From contig CM057472.1 in NCBI GenBank assembly GCA_030035585.1, positions 92,439,601-92,503,600 of the forward strand: a stretch of DNA of 64,000 nt. Direction: 5' to 3'. Numbering within the stretch: the stretch's first letter is position 1; the number at the start of each line of letters is the position of its first letter. The notes under the pieces are model-generated. The model saw only the letters and a program-made list of their open reading frames with translations, did no database searches and had not been told where the DNA came from. The position numbers and the translations under genes were made by a program. This stretch comes from Dugong dugon (lineage: Eukaryota; Chordata; Mammalia; Sirenia; Dugongidae). This document shows, in pieces, positions 1-9,612 of the stretch.

Positions 1-757
1 ATAAAAATCTTCAGTTTCTTCATCTTTGACCTAAGTGGTTGATGCATACATTTGAATAACAGTCATATTAATTTGTCTTTCTTGTTGGCATATGGATATT
101 TTCCTATCACTGACAGTGTTGTACTTCAGGATAGATCTTGAAATGTTCTTTTTGATGATGAATGCAAAGTCATTCCTCTTCAAATTGTCATTCCTGACAT
201 AGTAAACCATATGATTGTCTGATTCAAAATGGTCAATGCCAGTCCACTTCAGCTCACTAATGCCTAGGATACCAGTGTTTATGTGTTCCAATTCATTTTT
301 GATGATTTTCAATTTTCCTAGATTCATACTTCGTACATCTGACATTCCTATTATTAACGGATGTTTACAGCTGTTTCTTCTCATTTTGAGTGGTGCCACA
401 TCAGTAAATGAAGGTTCCAAAAACTTGACTCCATCCATGTCATTAAGGTTGACTCTACTTTGAGAAGGCAGCTCTTCCTCAGTTGTATTTTGGGTGCCTT
501 CCAACCTGATGGGCCCATCCTCCAGCACTGTATCAGACAATGTTCTGCTGTTATTCATAAGGTTTTCACTGGCTAATTTTTTTCAGAAGTAGATCACCAA
601 GTCCTTCTTCCTATTCTCTCTTAGTCTGGTAGCTCAGCTGAAACCTGTCCACCATGGGTGACCTTGCTGATATTTGAACACCGGTGGCATAGCTTCCAGA
701 ATCAAAGCAACATGAAAGCCCCTACAGTATGACAAACTGACAGACGCTTGGGGGTAA
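1..757 (-). mobile_element. RTE (BovB-like) LINE, 5' part, cut by left window edge
   Basis: On the minus strand the element starts near 757 with the same RTE 5' leader seen at 8401 and 56453 and runs leftward off the window. It holds the start of the single RTE reading frame (see the entry at 31-558). Because position 1 lies inside the endonuclease domain, the reverse transcriptase and 3' end should lie to the left. RTE elements copy themselves by target-primed reverse transcription. Family assignment rests on the recognisable leader and endonuclease residues. Confidence 0.88.
31..558 (-). pseudogene. RTE endonuclease/RT polyprotein, N-terminal fragment (175 codons open)
   Basis: The open frame starts with MNNSRTLSDT at 558 and keeps the N-terminal part of an apurinic-type (EEP) endonuclease. 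Around residues 78-86 lies an RSMNLGKLK motif, followed by ILGISELKWTG, whose glutamate is the expected metal-binding residue, and later YYVRNDNLKRN and NMTVIQMYA. In BovB-type elements this domain nicks the target DNA. The frame is open for 175 codons, then reaches a stop at the left end of the window, where the native frame should continue into the catalytic GDFN region. It may be interrupted there. This is retrotransposon sequence, not a host gene. Confidence 0.85.
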
Positions 758-1626
758 AGTCATTTAGGGGAGACATATTTCTAGAAATAAAAATTGTATT
801 TGTCTGGAGATACCATTGTCATGTACTTCTTTGGAATCCGAATATACCATCAATCTCATATTAGAATTACTATTACTACTAAAATTGTTAATAGGAAGAT
901 GAAGACTAGAACAATACTTTGGTCTATACCTAAATCATAAAAAGTAGCACCCTACTTGTATTCTTTGTCTGCCTCAGGATTCTCCCTAATCAGATTGCTA
1001 CTCAGCACTCCTATTAGTCCATTTTTTGCTGTTACCTTCCTTCAAAACCTCAGTGACTACCTGTTACTCAAAAGATTGACTCAAAACTCTTCTGGTAATT
1101 TTTTAAAATCTTTTGTATCTAATCCTTTCTAATCAACCCAAGTTGCTTTCCCACATTATGCCTGCACATATGATTTGCTTCAGTCTGAGTGAGCTTTCTT
1201 TTAGTTATCTTGCTTGGTCTTGCCCTCTAACATTCACTTATACTATTTATTTTATTATTTTAAATATTCTCTTTTCTCCTTTCTACATACTGAATTTTCA
1301 TCTAGCCAATGTTAGTCTGTTCAACTTCCACTAAGAGTTTAAATAATTTTTCCATTTATGCAAGTTGAATTATTTCTTCTCTGCAATTATATTCAGAACT
1401 AGATGGTTTGACATTTAATATATCTCAGGTTCCAATGTGTTAGGGAAGCTTCCTGAAGAAATGAACATTGCCTTACAATTTTTTTCATATCTTTCCAATT
1501 TCTTCAAGATGTTAATGAAATATCTTCTAATGATTGACAATAGCAGAGTTTACAATAGCCCATTAGAAAATCACTATCAGTATTGGTAATTGAATGGAAA
1601 TGGGAAAAGATTTTTTTTAGTAGGAC
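758..1626. other. Non-coding; possible degraded L2 at about 1035-1310
   Basis: No gene or young repeat is visible. The pyrimidine-rich stretch 1035-1310 has the order of phrases seen in L2 3' regions (a 'cagtgactacctgttactc' type start, then a run resembling the L2 leucine/cysteine-rich tail), but the match is weak. The rest is AT-rich sequence with nothing I recognise. Confidence 0.35.
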
Positions 1627-1639
1627 TGGTGTTTGTTAA

Positions 1640-1793
1640 GGATCCTTGGTGGCACAGTGGTTAAAGCAATTGACTGCTAACCAAAAGATTAGCAGTTCGA
1701 AACCACCAGGGCTCCAAGGGAGAAAAACGTGGCAGTCTACTTCTGTAGAGATTTACAGCCTTGGAATCGGAAATGACTCTAAGGCAGTGGGTT
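1640..1793 (+). mobile_element. AfroSINE (tRNA-derived SINE)
   Basis: The copy begins GGATCCTTGGTGGCACAGTG (A-box region), has the B-box-like GTTCGAAACC, and ends in the RTE-like tail GGAATCGGAAATGACTC. It is flanked by a 13-bp target-site duplication with one mismatch: TGGTGTTTGTTAA at 1627-1639 and TGGTGTTTATTAA at 1794-1806. That fixes both ends and shows L1/RTE-style target-primed insertion. Confidence 0.92.
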
Positions 1794-1806
1794 TGGTGTT
1801 TATTAA

Positions 1807-2173
1807 AGCTAAATTCTCTATGAGAGAAGAAAGATATATGCTTTATTTGTTCAATAACTACTTCAGTCAAACAAATAGAGAGCGCGTAAGGGAGATTTTC
1901 ATACAAAAAGAAACTTTTTATTATAAATTCCCTTGAGACTTATGGGGTTTCCCATAGAATTTTGAAGTGTTCTTCTTTATGTAGGCTTGCTTTTTAATAG
2001 ATTCAGCTAATGGTAACTTTATATTCCACCACCACCACCCCCACACACAACTAAAAAGAAAGACATCTCTGAGGATTTATGTTTTCATTTGTAGTCAATG
2101 AAAAATCAGAATTCTTAGTAAATAAATGATCTCACCATCAATATCTTCATTATAATCATCATAATCATCATCA
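1807..2173. other. Unannotated AT-rich sequence with short microsatellites
   Basis: No repeat family is recognised. It holds a short CCA run (about 2029-2043) and an interrupted ATC run (about 2150-2172). Confidence 0.5.
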
Positions 2174-2405
2174 GAGCTAACATTTATTGTAGGCTTCCTA
2201 TATTCTAGAGAGTCCCCAGGGTATTACGCATATTCTGTCTCGTTTAACCTTCTCATCTTTCCTATGAGGGAGACAATATTACTATATTTATTTTATAGGT
2301 AAGAAATATGATGATTAGAGAATTCAGTTTCCTGTTCAGCGTCACACAAGCAGTAAGCTATACACATGGATTCAAACTAAAAAGCAGTCGTACTTTACTG
2401 TCTAA
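2174..2405 (-). mobile_element. MIR SINE, diverged
   Basis: It reads AGCTAACATTTATTG, then a TCTCGTTTAACCTTCTCATC core, a degraded 'cccattttacagatgagg' zone at about 2290-2320, GTCACACAAGCAGTAAGC, and ATTCAAACT (decayed B box). The order is that of MIR on the minus strand. It is old and shared with other mammals. Confidence 0.7.
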
Positions 2406-2438
2406 CTTTATAAGATGAACCTTGTAGGTTCATTATAC

Positions 2439-2484
2439 CTTGGAGTTATCAGCAACACTGACTTGGAATTATCAACAACATCAA
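2439..2484. repeat. 23-bp tandem duplication
   Basis: Two adjacent units, CTTGGAGTTATCAGCAACACTGA... at 2439 and CTTGGAATTATCAACAACATCAA... at 2462, agree at about 19 of 23 positions. The surrounding 2405-2890 contains no recognised repeat or gene. Confidence 0.75.
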
Positions 2485-2891
2485 CTTATTGAAGAGACGT
2501 AAGAAATCAGCTACTCCAACTGTCTCTTTTTTCAGCTAAGGGTTCATAACAGTTGGTATCACTGATTAAACTGAGATATTCTGGGGATATCCAGATACCC
2601 TTAATAGCCTGTATAATCAGATCATAGGTGAATAGTCATAGAAGCAGTAGTTCTCCTTATCTTTGCATGGGACACATTACCTATTTTATATTATCTTATA
2701 AGAGGGAGTTATGAACTGTTCTTTAATTTTTAAAAAAAGGTTCTTATAGTTGTTGTTGTTACCTTTATTATTTCTTTTTGATTTTTCTCCTATGAGTTCC
2801 TTTAGCCTTTTAAGATGCCTCAGCTATGAAGTCAGAATTTGTTTTTGATTATTTCCGTCTTTATATGCATCCAAATTTATCCTCATTCTAT

Positions 2892-3084
2892 TACAGTGAA
2901 ACCTATGAGAACTGAAAATCAATGGCACTGTCTTGTTTACCTGGCTCTCACAAGTTTTCTGCCTTTGACAGGATACCATCTTACCACTTTTCTATCACTC
3001 CCTATTAGTGGACAATATATGGGTTTTCCTTGTCTGACAGGTTTCCACCTTACACAGGTTATGACTTTCTCAGGTTTTATTGTA
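2892..3084. mobile_element. Non-autonomous DNA transposon (MITE-like) with imperfect terminal inverted repeats
   Basis: The left end reads TACAGTGAAACCTATGAGAA. The reverse complement of the right end (3067-3084) is TACAATAAAACCTGAGAA. These pair over most positions, and each end begins at a TA dinucleotide as expected for Tc1/mariner-type insertions. The 193-bp interior repeats a variant of the end motif (GGTTTTC...GACAGG) three or four times. There is no transposase. An open frame of 104 codons crossing it (2839-3153) does not look like protein. The superfamily is inferred from the TA and CAG...CTG-like ends. Confidence 0.55.
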
Positions 3085-3221
3085 CATGTTTCTAAGATAT
3101 ATACTTCCTGGAAAAAAATTAGTTTGTCAAATTTTCAGTTAAATACATTTTGAATTCCATTTAAAGGTTTAGTGGAAGAGAAGAATTATATGGTAGGAAG
3201 ATATTAGGATTAGAAATAGAT

Positions 3222-3425
3222 TCATGTAGTTCTTTAATTCTGACCTTTGTCTTAGCTGGGGTTACTTTGGGAAATTTACTTAACCTCTATAAATTTCATG
3301 TACCTCATACATAAATTGTAAATAATAATATATAAATCTTTGAATTGTTAAAAGGAAAATTATAAAATAATATATGTGAAAGTACAAGCTTACAGTAACA
3401 TTTAATAATTATTATTATTTATTAT
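3222..3425 (+). mobile_element. MIR SINE, diverged, with AT-rich tail
   Basis: The phrase TTTGGGAAATTTACTTAACC followed by CTCATACATAAATTGTAAATAATA matches the MIR core ('ggcaagttacttaacctctct...ctcatctgtaaaatggggataata') with AT-rich drift. It ends in an ATT microsatellite (about 3405-3435). Confidence 0.6.
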
Positions 3426-3429
3426 TGTT

Positions 3430-3837
3430 GTAATTATTAGTTGTTTCTGAAATTCCCACAGGCTCCCCTTTAAGAGGCTAGACTTATGCCACTTACTTTT
3501 TTCATGAACATATATGCCACGTTTCTTGATATGATGCCAAATAATGAGACTCAATACCTTGAAAATTCATAATCTTAATATCTTCTGGGCTGTGAGGCAT
3601 ATTGTTATGGAAAAACTGGATTCTAAGAGAAAGCCATCTTTCACTGTTGACTTGATTGTTTCTTTTTTTTTTTTTAATCAGTTGGACCTAACTTTAAAAG
3701 ATCATATTTCAGATATATTCTTGATTATATTGATAATCTTTGAATTTATTACAAAGGCCTATCACTAGTATCACTAACTCAGCCACTGACAATACCCCCT
3801 GCAGAGGGAATTGTCCCTCCCTTACAGCTGTCAATTT
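3430..3837. other. Unannotated sequence
   Basis: No repeat family is recognised apart from a T-run at 3661-3675. It ends where the RTE copy begins. Confidence 0.5.
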
Positions 3838-4255
3838 TGTTGTTGTTGTTGTTAGATGCCATCAAGTAGTTTTTGACTCACAGTGGCCCTATGTATAACA
3901 GAACAAAACACTGCCTGGTCCTATCTCAACCTCACAATCATTGTAATGCTCAAGCCCATTATCAAAGTCACTGTGTCAATCCATGTCATTGAGGGTCTTC
4001 CTCTTTTTTGCTAACCCTGTATTTACCAAGCATGAAGTCCTTCTCCAGGGACTGATCCCTCCTAATAACAAGTCCAAAGTATGTGAGACTTAGTCTTGCC
4101 ATGCTTGCTTCTAAGCATCATGCTGGTTGTACTTCTTCCAAGACAGATTTGTTCCTTCTTTTAGCAGTACATGGTATATTCAATATTCTTCACCAACACC
4201 ACGATTCAAAGGCATCAATTCTTCTTCTGTCTTCCTTATTCATCGTCCAGATTTC

Positions 4256-4608
4256 TCATGCACATGAGGGGTCAGGCGCAACATAGTCTTTAAGGTGACA
4301 TCTTTGCTTTTCAACACTTAAAGAGGTCTTTTGAAGCAGATTTGCCCAATACAATGTGTCTTTTGATTTCTTGACTACTGGTTCATGGATGTTGATTGTG
4401 AATCCAAGTAAAATGAAATCCTTGGTAACTTCAATATTTTCTCCGTTTATCATGAAGTTGCTTATTGGTCCAGTTGTGAGGATTTTGGTTTTCTGTCCTT
4501 TGAGGTGTAATCCATACAGAAAGCTGTAGTCTTTGATTTTTGTCAGTAGGTGTTTCAAGTCCTTTTCATTTTCAGCAAGCAAGGTTGTGTCAGCAGCATA
4601 GTGCAGGT
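4256..4608 (-). pseudogene. RTE reverse transcriptase, catalytic region and C-terminal fragment
   Basis: An open stretch on the minus strand carries the RTE phrases DLKHLLTKIKDYS, YGLHLKGQKTK and LTTGPISN, followed by KDFILLG, all downstream of the RT active site. Just upstream, at 4589-4600, the catalytic YADD reads YAAD, so the first catalytic aspartate is replaced by alanine. The copy is therefore incapable of polymerisation. Confidence 0.82.
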
Positions 4609-5088
4609 TGTTAAAGAGTCTTCCTCCAATTCTGATGACCCGTTCTTCTTCATAAAGTCCAGCTTCTCAGATTATTTGCTCAGCATACATATGAATAGGT
4701 ATGGTGAAAGGATACAACCCTGACGCACAGCCTTCCTGACTTTAAACCACACAGTATCCCCTTGTTCTGTCCAAACAACTGCCTCTTAATCTATGCACAA
4801 GTTCCTCACAAGCACAATTAAATGTTCTGGAATTTCTATTCCTCAAAATGTTATCCATAATTTGTTATGATCCACACAGTCAAATGCCTTTGCATTTTCA
4901 ATAAAACGTAGGTAAACACCTTTCTGATATTCTCTGCTTTCAGCCAGGATCCATCTGACATCAGCAACGATATCCCTGGTTCCACATGCTGTTCTGAATC
5001 AGGCTTGAATTTCTGGCAGTTCCCTGTCAATGTACTGCTGCAACTACTTTTCAGTGATCTTCAGCAAAATTTTTTTTTGCGTGTGATA

Positions 5089-5500
5089 TTATGATATTGT
5101 TCCATAATTTCCACATTTGGTTGGATCACCTTTCTTGGGAATAAGTATAAATATGGATCTCTTCCCATCAGTTGGCCAGGTAGCTGTCTTCCAAATTTCT
5201 TGGCGTAGAGGAGCGAGCATTTCCAGTGCTGCATCTGTTTGTTGAAACACTTCAGCTGATATTCTGTTAATTCCTGGAGCCTTGTTTTTCACCAGTGCCT
5301 TCAGTGCAGCTTGAACTTCTTCTTTCAGTACCATCAGTTCCTGATCATATGCTACCCCCTGAAATTGATGAACATTGACGAATTCTTTCTGATATAGTGA
5401 CTCTGTGTATTCTTTCCATCTTCTTTGGATGTTTCCTTCATCGTTTAATATTTTCCCCATAGAACCCTTCACTATTGCAACTAGAGGCTTGCATTTGGAG
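5089..5500 (-). pseudogene. RTE reverse transcriptase, N-terminal RT fragment
   Basis: The open minus frame shows MGKILNDEGNIQRRWKEYTE, then LKNKAPG-type (VKNKAPGINRISAEVFQ) and FILIPKKGDPTKCGNY, which are the first conserved RT blocks of RTE/BovB elements. The next segment toward the active site is out of frame. The open frame extends to 5571, but the last 20-odd codons at that end do not look like RTE, so I end the call near 5500. Confidence 0.82.
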
Positions 5501-5992
5501 GGATTTAAATCTTTAAATCTTTGTGGGTACCTGACCTTAGTTAAGATAAGTAATCCCTTCATTGGAAGCACTAAAGCTGTACAGGTAAATTGGGCCAGGA
5601 GTCAATGCCATAATTTCTCTTACTAAATGGAGAATGGTTTACAGAAAAAGAAAAAACAAAAATCAAAAAGAAAACAAACAAAACAAAGAAAAAACCCAGC
5701 ACACCTAGAGAAGCAGAGAGAAAGGAGAGAATTCTGGTGGTATTTACATTCCTCAGAACACTAGTCTTTAAATCTGAAGTGCCACCTTGGCTTTCCCAGA
5801 CCTTCACTATTGAATGCTGCCTCAGATTCTGATACCTCCCAACATCCTGATTCCATAGATTTTTTAAATTAAAGTTTTATTTTTTTGAATCTAATTGAAT
5901 TTATTTTCTTTCACCTGAAATGTTCTTGATTTAAAAAAAAAAAAAATTCTACTTAAATGAAGGACTATATTTCATCCTTATTCAAAGTATAT
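5501..5992. other. Unannotated sequence with A-rich tracts
   Basis: It contains an A-rich block at 5643-5697 and an A-run at 5933-5945. No gene or repeat family is recognised. Confidence 0.5.
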
Positions 5993-6146
5993 AAACACGT
6001 TGCCATCGAGTTCATTGCAATTCATGGAGGCCCTATAGGACAGAGTAGAACTCCCACATAGTGTTTCCAAGGAGAGGCTGGTGGATCTGAACTGCCAACC
6101 TTTTGGTTAGCAGCCAAGTTCTTAACCACTGTCCACCAGGGCTCCT
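5993..6146 (-). mobile_element. AfroSINE
   Basis: On the plus strand the RTE-like tail (GCCATCGAGTTCATTGCAAT) comes first. The GGTGGATCTGAACTGCC B-box and CTTAACCACTG A-box follow, ending in CCACCAGGGCTCC. It is full length or nearly so. Flanking AGTATAT and AATATAT may be the target duplication. Confidence 0.9.
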
Positions 6147-6160
6147 CCTGAATATATAGT

Positions 6161-6326
6161 AAACCAAACCAAACTCATTGCTGTTGAATCAATTCCAACT
6201 CATAGCCATCTTATAGGACCTAGTAGAGCTGCTCCATAGAATTTCCAGGGAGCCCCTGGTGGATTCAAACTGCCTACCTTTTGGTTAGTAGCTGTAGCTC
6301 TTAACCACTATGCCACCAGGGTTTCC
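6161..6326 (-). mobile_element. AfroSINE
   Basis: Same order as the preceding copy, from ACCAAACCAAACTCATTGC to CCACCAGGGTTTCC. It lies 15 bp from its neighbour in the same orientation. Flanks TATATAGTA and TTTATAGTA look like a target-site duplication, so this is a separate insertion rather than a tandem copy. Confidence 0.9.
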
Positions 6327-7444
6327 AAATTTATAGTAAGTGCTTAATAAACGTATTAAATCAAATAATATCAAATTCATTGGATTGATGATAACGAGAC
6401 TAACTGGTTTGGAAGGGACTGAGGAAGGAGAAGAGCTAATAGTTTCCTTTGATTTATAACTTTCTTTTATTTCCAAAATAATCTTAAAGGAAAAGGAAAT
6501 TACAAGCTTGTGCAGATAGACATTTGGCTATTTTTACTGGATTGCATTGCTGTAGTTCAGCAGTAAGAAGGAGCCTTTCAAAAGCTTAAGAAAAAAAAGT
6601 GAATAATAAAAGAACTGTTAGAACCTGAGCCGTTATACAAAACAGAGATTCGCTTTGGCCAATCCACTCAAATCCTGTTGCTGTTATTGGAACTGGTTTC
6701 TTTTTCAGTAAGTGGTTTGTTCAGTTGCCTAGCCTAGACCTGCGTCTATAGGCCCTTGGTTGAGAGTATGGTCATACAAAGACAGCACCAAGGAACCTTG
6801 CCTAGGGAGGAATTTTGGGGAGGAAAGTATGAGTATCCAGCATTGGATTGTTTATGTAAACGTCCACGTGCACTGCTTTATACAGTTAGTGGCTGAAAAC
6901 TTTTCTCCATAAGAAAATCCATTGATTCTGTAACTAGAATCTTTCTCTTTACAATGCCATTGCTAGGAAAAAGAAATAAACTGAAAATCTTGACTTCTTT
7001 TCACATGTACTATTCTGATGAGCTACTCCTTGAACTAGTTTCAATGGTAACCCACCCCTGGACCACAAATGGCGATTTAGGAACTGATCATTTTGAATTA
7101 TTCATGAAACAGTCAACCTTGACATTCTAAACGTTGTGTTTGAGAATAGAAGGATTGAACAAGAGACCTGCAATGGTCATTATTAAGAAGCAATAGCCGC
7201 TATTCAGATGATTACTAGCACTCAGAAGGAATAATCAAGTCTAAAAAGGAATTGCTTTACATTTGAAAGAGTTCCATACAAATGTCTTTGTGAAATATAA
7301 CCACTTTAGGTAGTATTTATTTTCCATCTTTTTCAATTTGCTGGGTATTTTACAGTAGATTTTCTTATATTACATTCCAGGCAGAACTTTGGGGTGCGGT
7401 CACAGATGTATTGGAAGCTATAGACTGAATAAGGAATATGTAAA
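6327..7444. other. Repeat-free, gene-free stretch
   Basis: About 1.1 kb with no repeat family, microsatellite or coding signal that I recognise. Confidence 0.45.
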
Positions 7445-7694
7445 TCAATTAATTCCTTCAGTCTTCCTTACTCACTGTCCAGCTTTCGCATGCATATGAT
7501 GTGACTGAAAATAGCATGGCTTGGGTCGGGTGCACCTTAGACTTCAAGATGACATCTTTGCTTTTCAACACTTTAAAGAGATCTTTTACAGCAGATTTGC
7601 CCAGTGCAATGTGTCTTTGATTTCTTGACTGCTGCTTCTATGGATGTTGATTGTGGATCCAAGTAAAATGAAATCCTGACAACTTCAATCTTTT
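7445..7694 (-). mobile_element. RTE LINE internal fragment
   Basis: It matches RTE positions also present at about 4230-4460, from GTCTTCCTTACTCACTGTCC through ACATCTTTGCTTTTCAACAC to GATCCAAGTAAAATGAAATC. Both the 3' tail and the 5' half are missing, so it is a fragment rather than a simple 5'-truncated insertion. Confidence 0.85.
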
Positions 7695-8173
7695 CAAATA
7701 AAAGGAGAAGTGAGAGAAGGCTGTTACATGAAGGAGAACAGTATTCTTAGCAGGAAATCTCTAAACTGCTGAGTTAGAGGCTGTTTAGCAAATTACTAAG
7801 GACGTCTGAGCTCAGCAGCATACACATCTCGATAACACTGGATTGTGTGATATATATTTTTAATGACCGTGGCTTGAATTAAGCACACACACAAATAAGC
7901 TCTTACAGACAAATCTCAAAGTCCCCCAGTAATTTACTCAAATAACTCTTTCCATGTAAGATGACTTCTGGTAAGATGCCAGGTTATATCAAATAAGATA
8001 TGTCAGGGGCCAAAATGTTAACTTTGCTATATAAAAAAATTCAGAGATTATGCCCAAATTTACGTGCTCAGCCAAATCCTTATATTTGTACTCTTGCCTG
8101 AAAAACTAAAAGCTTGATTCCTTGAGACATCTCTGGTGACTGTTTAATGCAGCTCTAGAATATGTCATTAAAA
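7695..8173. other. Unannotated sequence
   Basis: No repeat or coding signal is recognised until the TA-rich run that starts at 8174. Confidence 0.45.
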
Positions 8174-8211
8174 GATATATATATATATGTATATATATAT
8201 CTTCTCTCTAT
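8174..8211. repeat. (TA)n-rich microsatellite
   Basis: An alternating TA tract interrupted by TG, mirrored by a similar tract at 8378-8400 on the far side of the AfroSINE. The two halves look like one microsatellite split by, or duplicated on, SINE insertion. Confidence 0.7.
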
Positions 8212-8375
8212 AAAACCAAAACCAAAACCCATTGTCGTCGAGTTGATTCCTACTCATGGCAACCTTATAGGACAGAGTAGAACTACCTCATAGGGTTTCC
8301 AAGGAGCAGCTGGTGGATTTGAACTGCTGAACTTTTGGTTAGCAGCAGAGCTCTTAATCACTGTGCCACTAGGGC
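8212..8375 (-). mobile_element. AfroSINE inserted in a TA microsatellite
   Basis: It runs from AAAACCAAAACCAAAACCCA through GTTGATTCCTACTCATGG and GTGGATTTGAACTGCTG to CCACTAGGGCT. GTATATATATAT occurs on both sides and may be its target-site duplication. Confidence 0.9.
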
Positions 8376-8400
8376 TGTATACATGTATATATATATATAC

Positions 8401-8622
8401 ATCTACCAGTTTGTCGTACTGTAGTGGCTTGCATAAATGCTGTGATACTGGAAGCTATGCCACTAGTATTTCAAATACCAGCAGGGTCACATGGTGGACA
8501 GATTTCAGAGGTGCTTCCAGACTTAGACTAGGAGAAGGGCCTGGTAGTCTACTTCTGAAAAAGATTGGCCAGTGAAAACCTTATGAATAGCAGTGGAACA
8601 TTGATACAGTGCTGGAACATGA
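8401..8622 (+). mobile_element. RTE 5' leader fragment
   Basis: It starts CAGTTTGTCGTACTGTAGTG and continues GATACTGGAAGCTATGCCAC, ATACCAGCAGGGTCACATGG and GCCAGTGAAAACCTTATGAA. This is the RTE 5' region also seen in reverse complement at 560-757. It stops just after the RTE start codon zone with no 3' end, so it is an incomplete copy or a decayed non-autonomous derivative. Confidence 0.82.
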
Positions 8623-9084
8623 TATATAAAAATACCAACTATACTTTGGATCTAATGGTTTCTCACTAGAATGTACAGAAGACCTTAAGCAAAATGTACA
8701 CGTGACCATTGTCAGAGATACATGATTACTTTAGTCCTCCTATCCATCATCATCTATGACATCATGGATTACCTTAATGCTCATATCAGCCATGACCCCT
8801 ATTGCAATAGTTACCTTAATGCTCATATCTGGGGCTAGTCAAATGTCCAGAAGAGGACTTACAAAAAAATTCTGGAGGCTACTCTCATTTAGGAAACACA
8901 TGATTTTTAACCAATAAGAATAATTTTCTTTTAGTTGATATTTTTGTGTTTTTTTTTAAAGAAAATAAGACATACATTTTTAATAAGCTAAAGTTCAAAG
9001 AGAAATGTCACAATACAAATTAGCAAATCATCTTATCAGAATCATCACTTACAGAATGCACCACAATAAACACTTAAATGAAAA
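8623..9084. other. Unannotated sequence
   Basis: It contains a short direct repeat, CCTTAATGCTCATATC, at about 8772 and 8814. Nothing else is recognised. Confidence 0.5.
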
Positions 9085-9172
9085 GCGTTGTACCATTTTA
9101 TGCTGCCACCAGCAGTGCATGAGACTTTTGTTTATTCCATATCTTCATGAACGCTGTTACTGCCCAGTTTAA
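9085..9172 (-). mobile_element. Old L1 fragment, ORF2 C-terminal region
   Basis: The plus strand reads GTTGTACCATTTTATGCTGC then CCACCAGCAGTGCATGAGAC, the antisense signature of the end of L1 ORF2. It is much more diverged than the neighbouring L1. Confidence 0.65.
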
Positions 9173-9230
9173 GATCTTTTTTCCAGAAATATAATTATTT
9201 TCTACTCTTTAATTTAATTTAATTTTTTAA

Positions 9231-9370
9231 GTCTTTTTTATTATTGTACTATGGATGAAGGTTTACAGAACAAATAGTTTCTCATTAAACAGTCAGTCGA
9301 ATATTATTTTATGACATTGGTTAACGACTCCATGACGTGTCAACACTCTCCCTTCTCAAACTTGGAGGGA
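9231..9370 (-). mobile_element. L1 3' end, 5'-truncated copy
   Basis: It repeats the same 3' terminal sequence as the full-length L1 next door: GGTTTACAGAACAAATAGTT, CTCATTAAACAGT, CATTGGTTAACGACTCC and GTCAACACTCTCCCTTCTCA. It is only about 140 bp long, a severely truncated insertion of the same L1 lineage. Confidence 0.82.
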
Positions 9371-9596
9371 CTTTTTTTTTTTTTTGGTGAAAATATACAT
9401 AGCCAAATATACACCATTTCAAAAATTTCTACATGTACAATTCAGTGACATCAATTACATTCTTCCAGTTGTGCTGCTATTCTCACTATCCTTTTCCAAA
9501 TTATTCCATCACCATTATCTTCAACTCACTGTCCCCTAGGCTTCCCATCAAACATTTTGAGTTGCTGTTGTCAGTTTGATCACACATAGGTAATCC
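9371..9596 (-). mobile_element. L1-type 3' UTR fragment of another subfamily
   Basis: After a T-run (9371-9385) comes GGTGAAAATATACATAGCC, ACAATTCAGTGACATCAATT and GTTGTGCTGCTATTCTCACT. This is antisense to the ancient L1 3' UTR phrase family ('...tacataac...ttcagtggcat...gtgcaaccatca'). It lies between two L1 tails of a different subfamily. The subfamily is uncertain. Confidence 0.6.
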
Positions 9597-9612
9597 TTTT
9601 TTTTTTTTTTTG

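Larger units (their letters stand above)
3838..5500 (-). mobile_element. RTE LINE, 5'-truncated copy (RT domain to 3' end)
   Basis: The 3' end lies at 3838, where the plus strand reads a GTT run and then GTTAGATGCCATC (reverse complement of the RTE tail). The copy runs rightward to about 5500, where similarity stops inside the reading frame, i.e. a 5' truncation typical of LINEs. It contains the RT pieces described at 4256-4608 and 5089-5500. Many stops and indels mark it as dead. Confidence 0.9.

Noticed and set aside
31..558. 175-codon open frame as a host gene
   Set aside because: It is the N-terminal endonuclease part of an RTE retrotransposon, with the RTE leader directly upstream.
1640..1793. 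tRNA gene suggested by A- and B-box-like sequences
   Set aside because: The boxes belong to the tRNA-derived head of AfroSINE; there is no foldable acceptor stem or anticodon arm, and the copy has SINE target-site duplications.
5089..5571. 160-codon open frame as a host gene
   Set aside because: It contains RTE reverse-transcriptase blocks, and the element's 3' end is visible at 3838.
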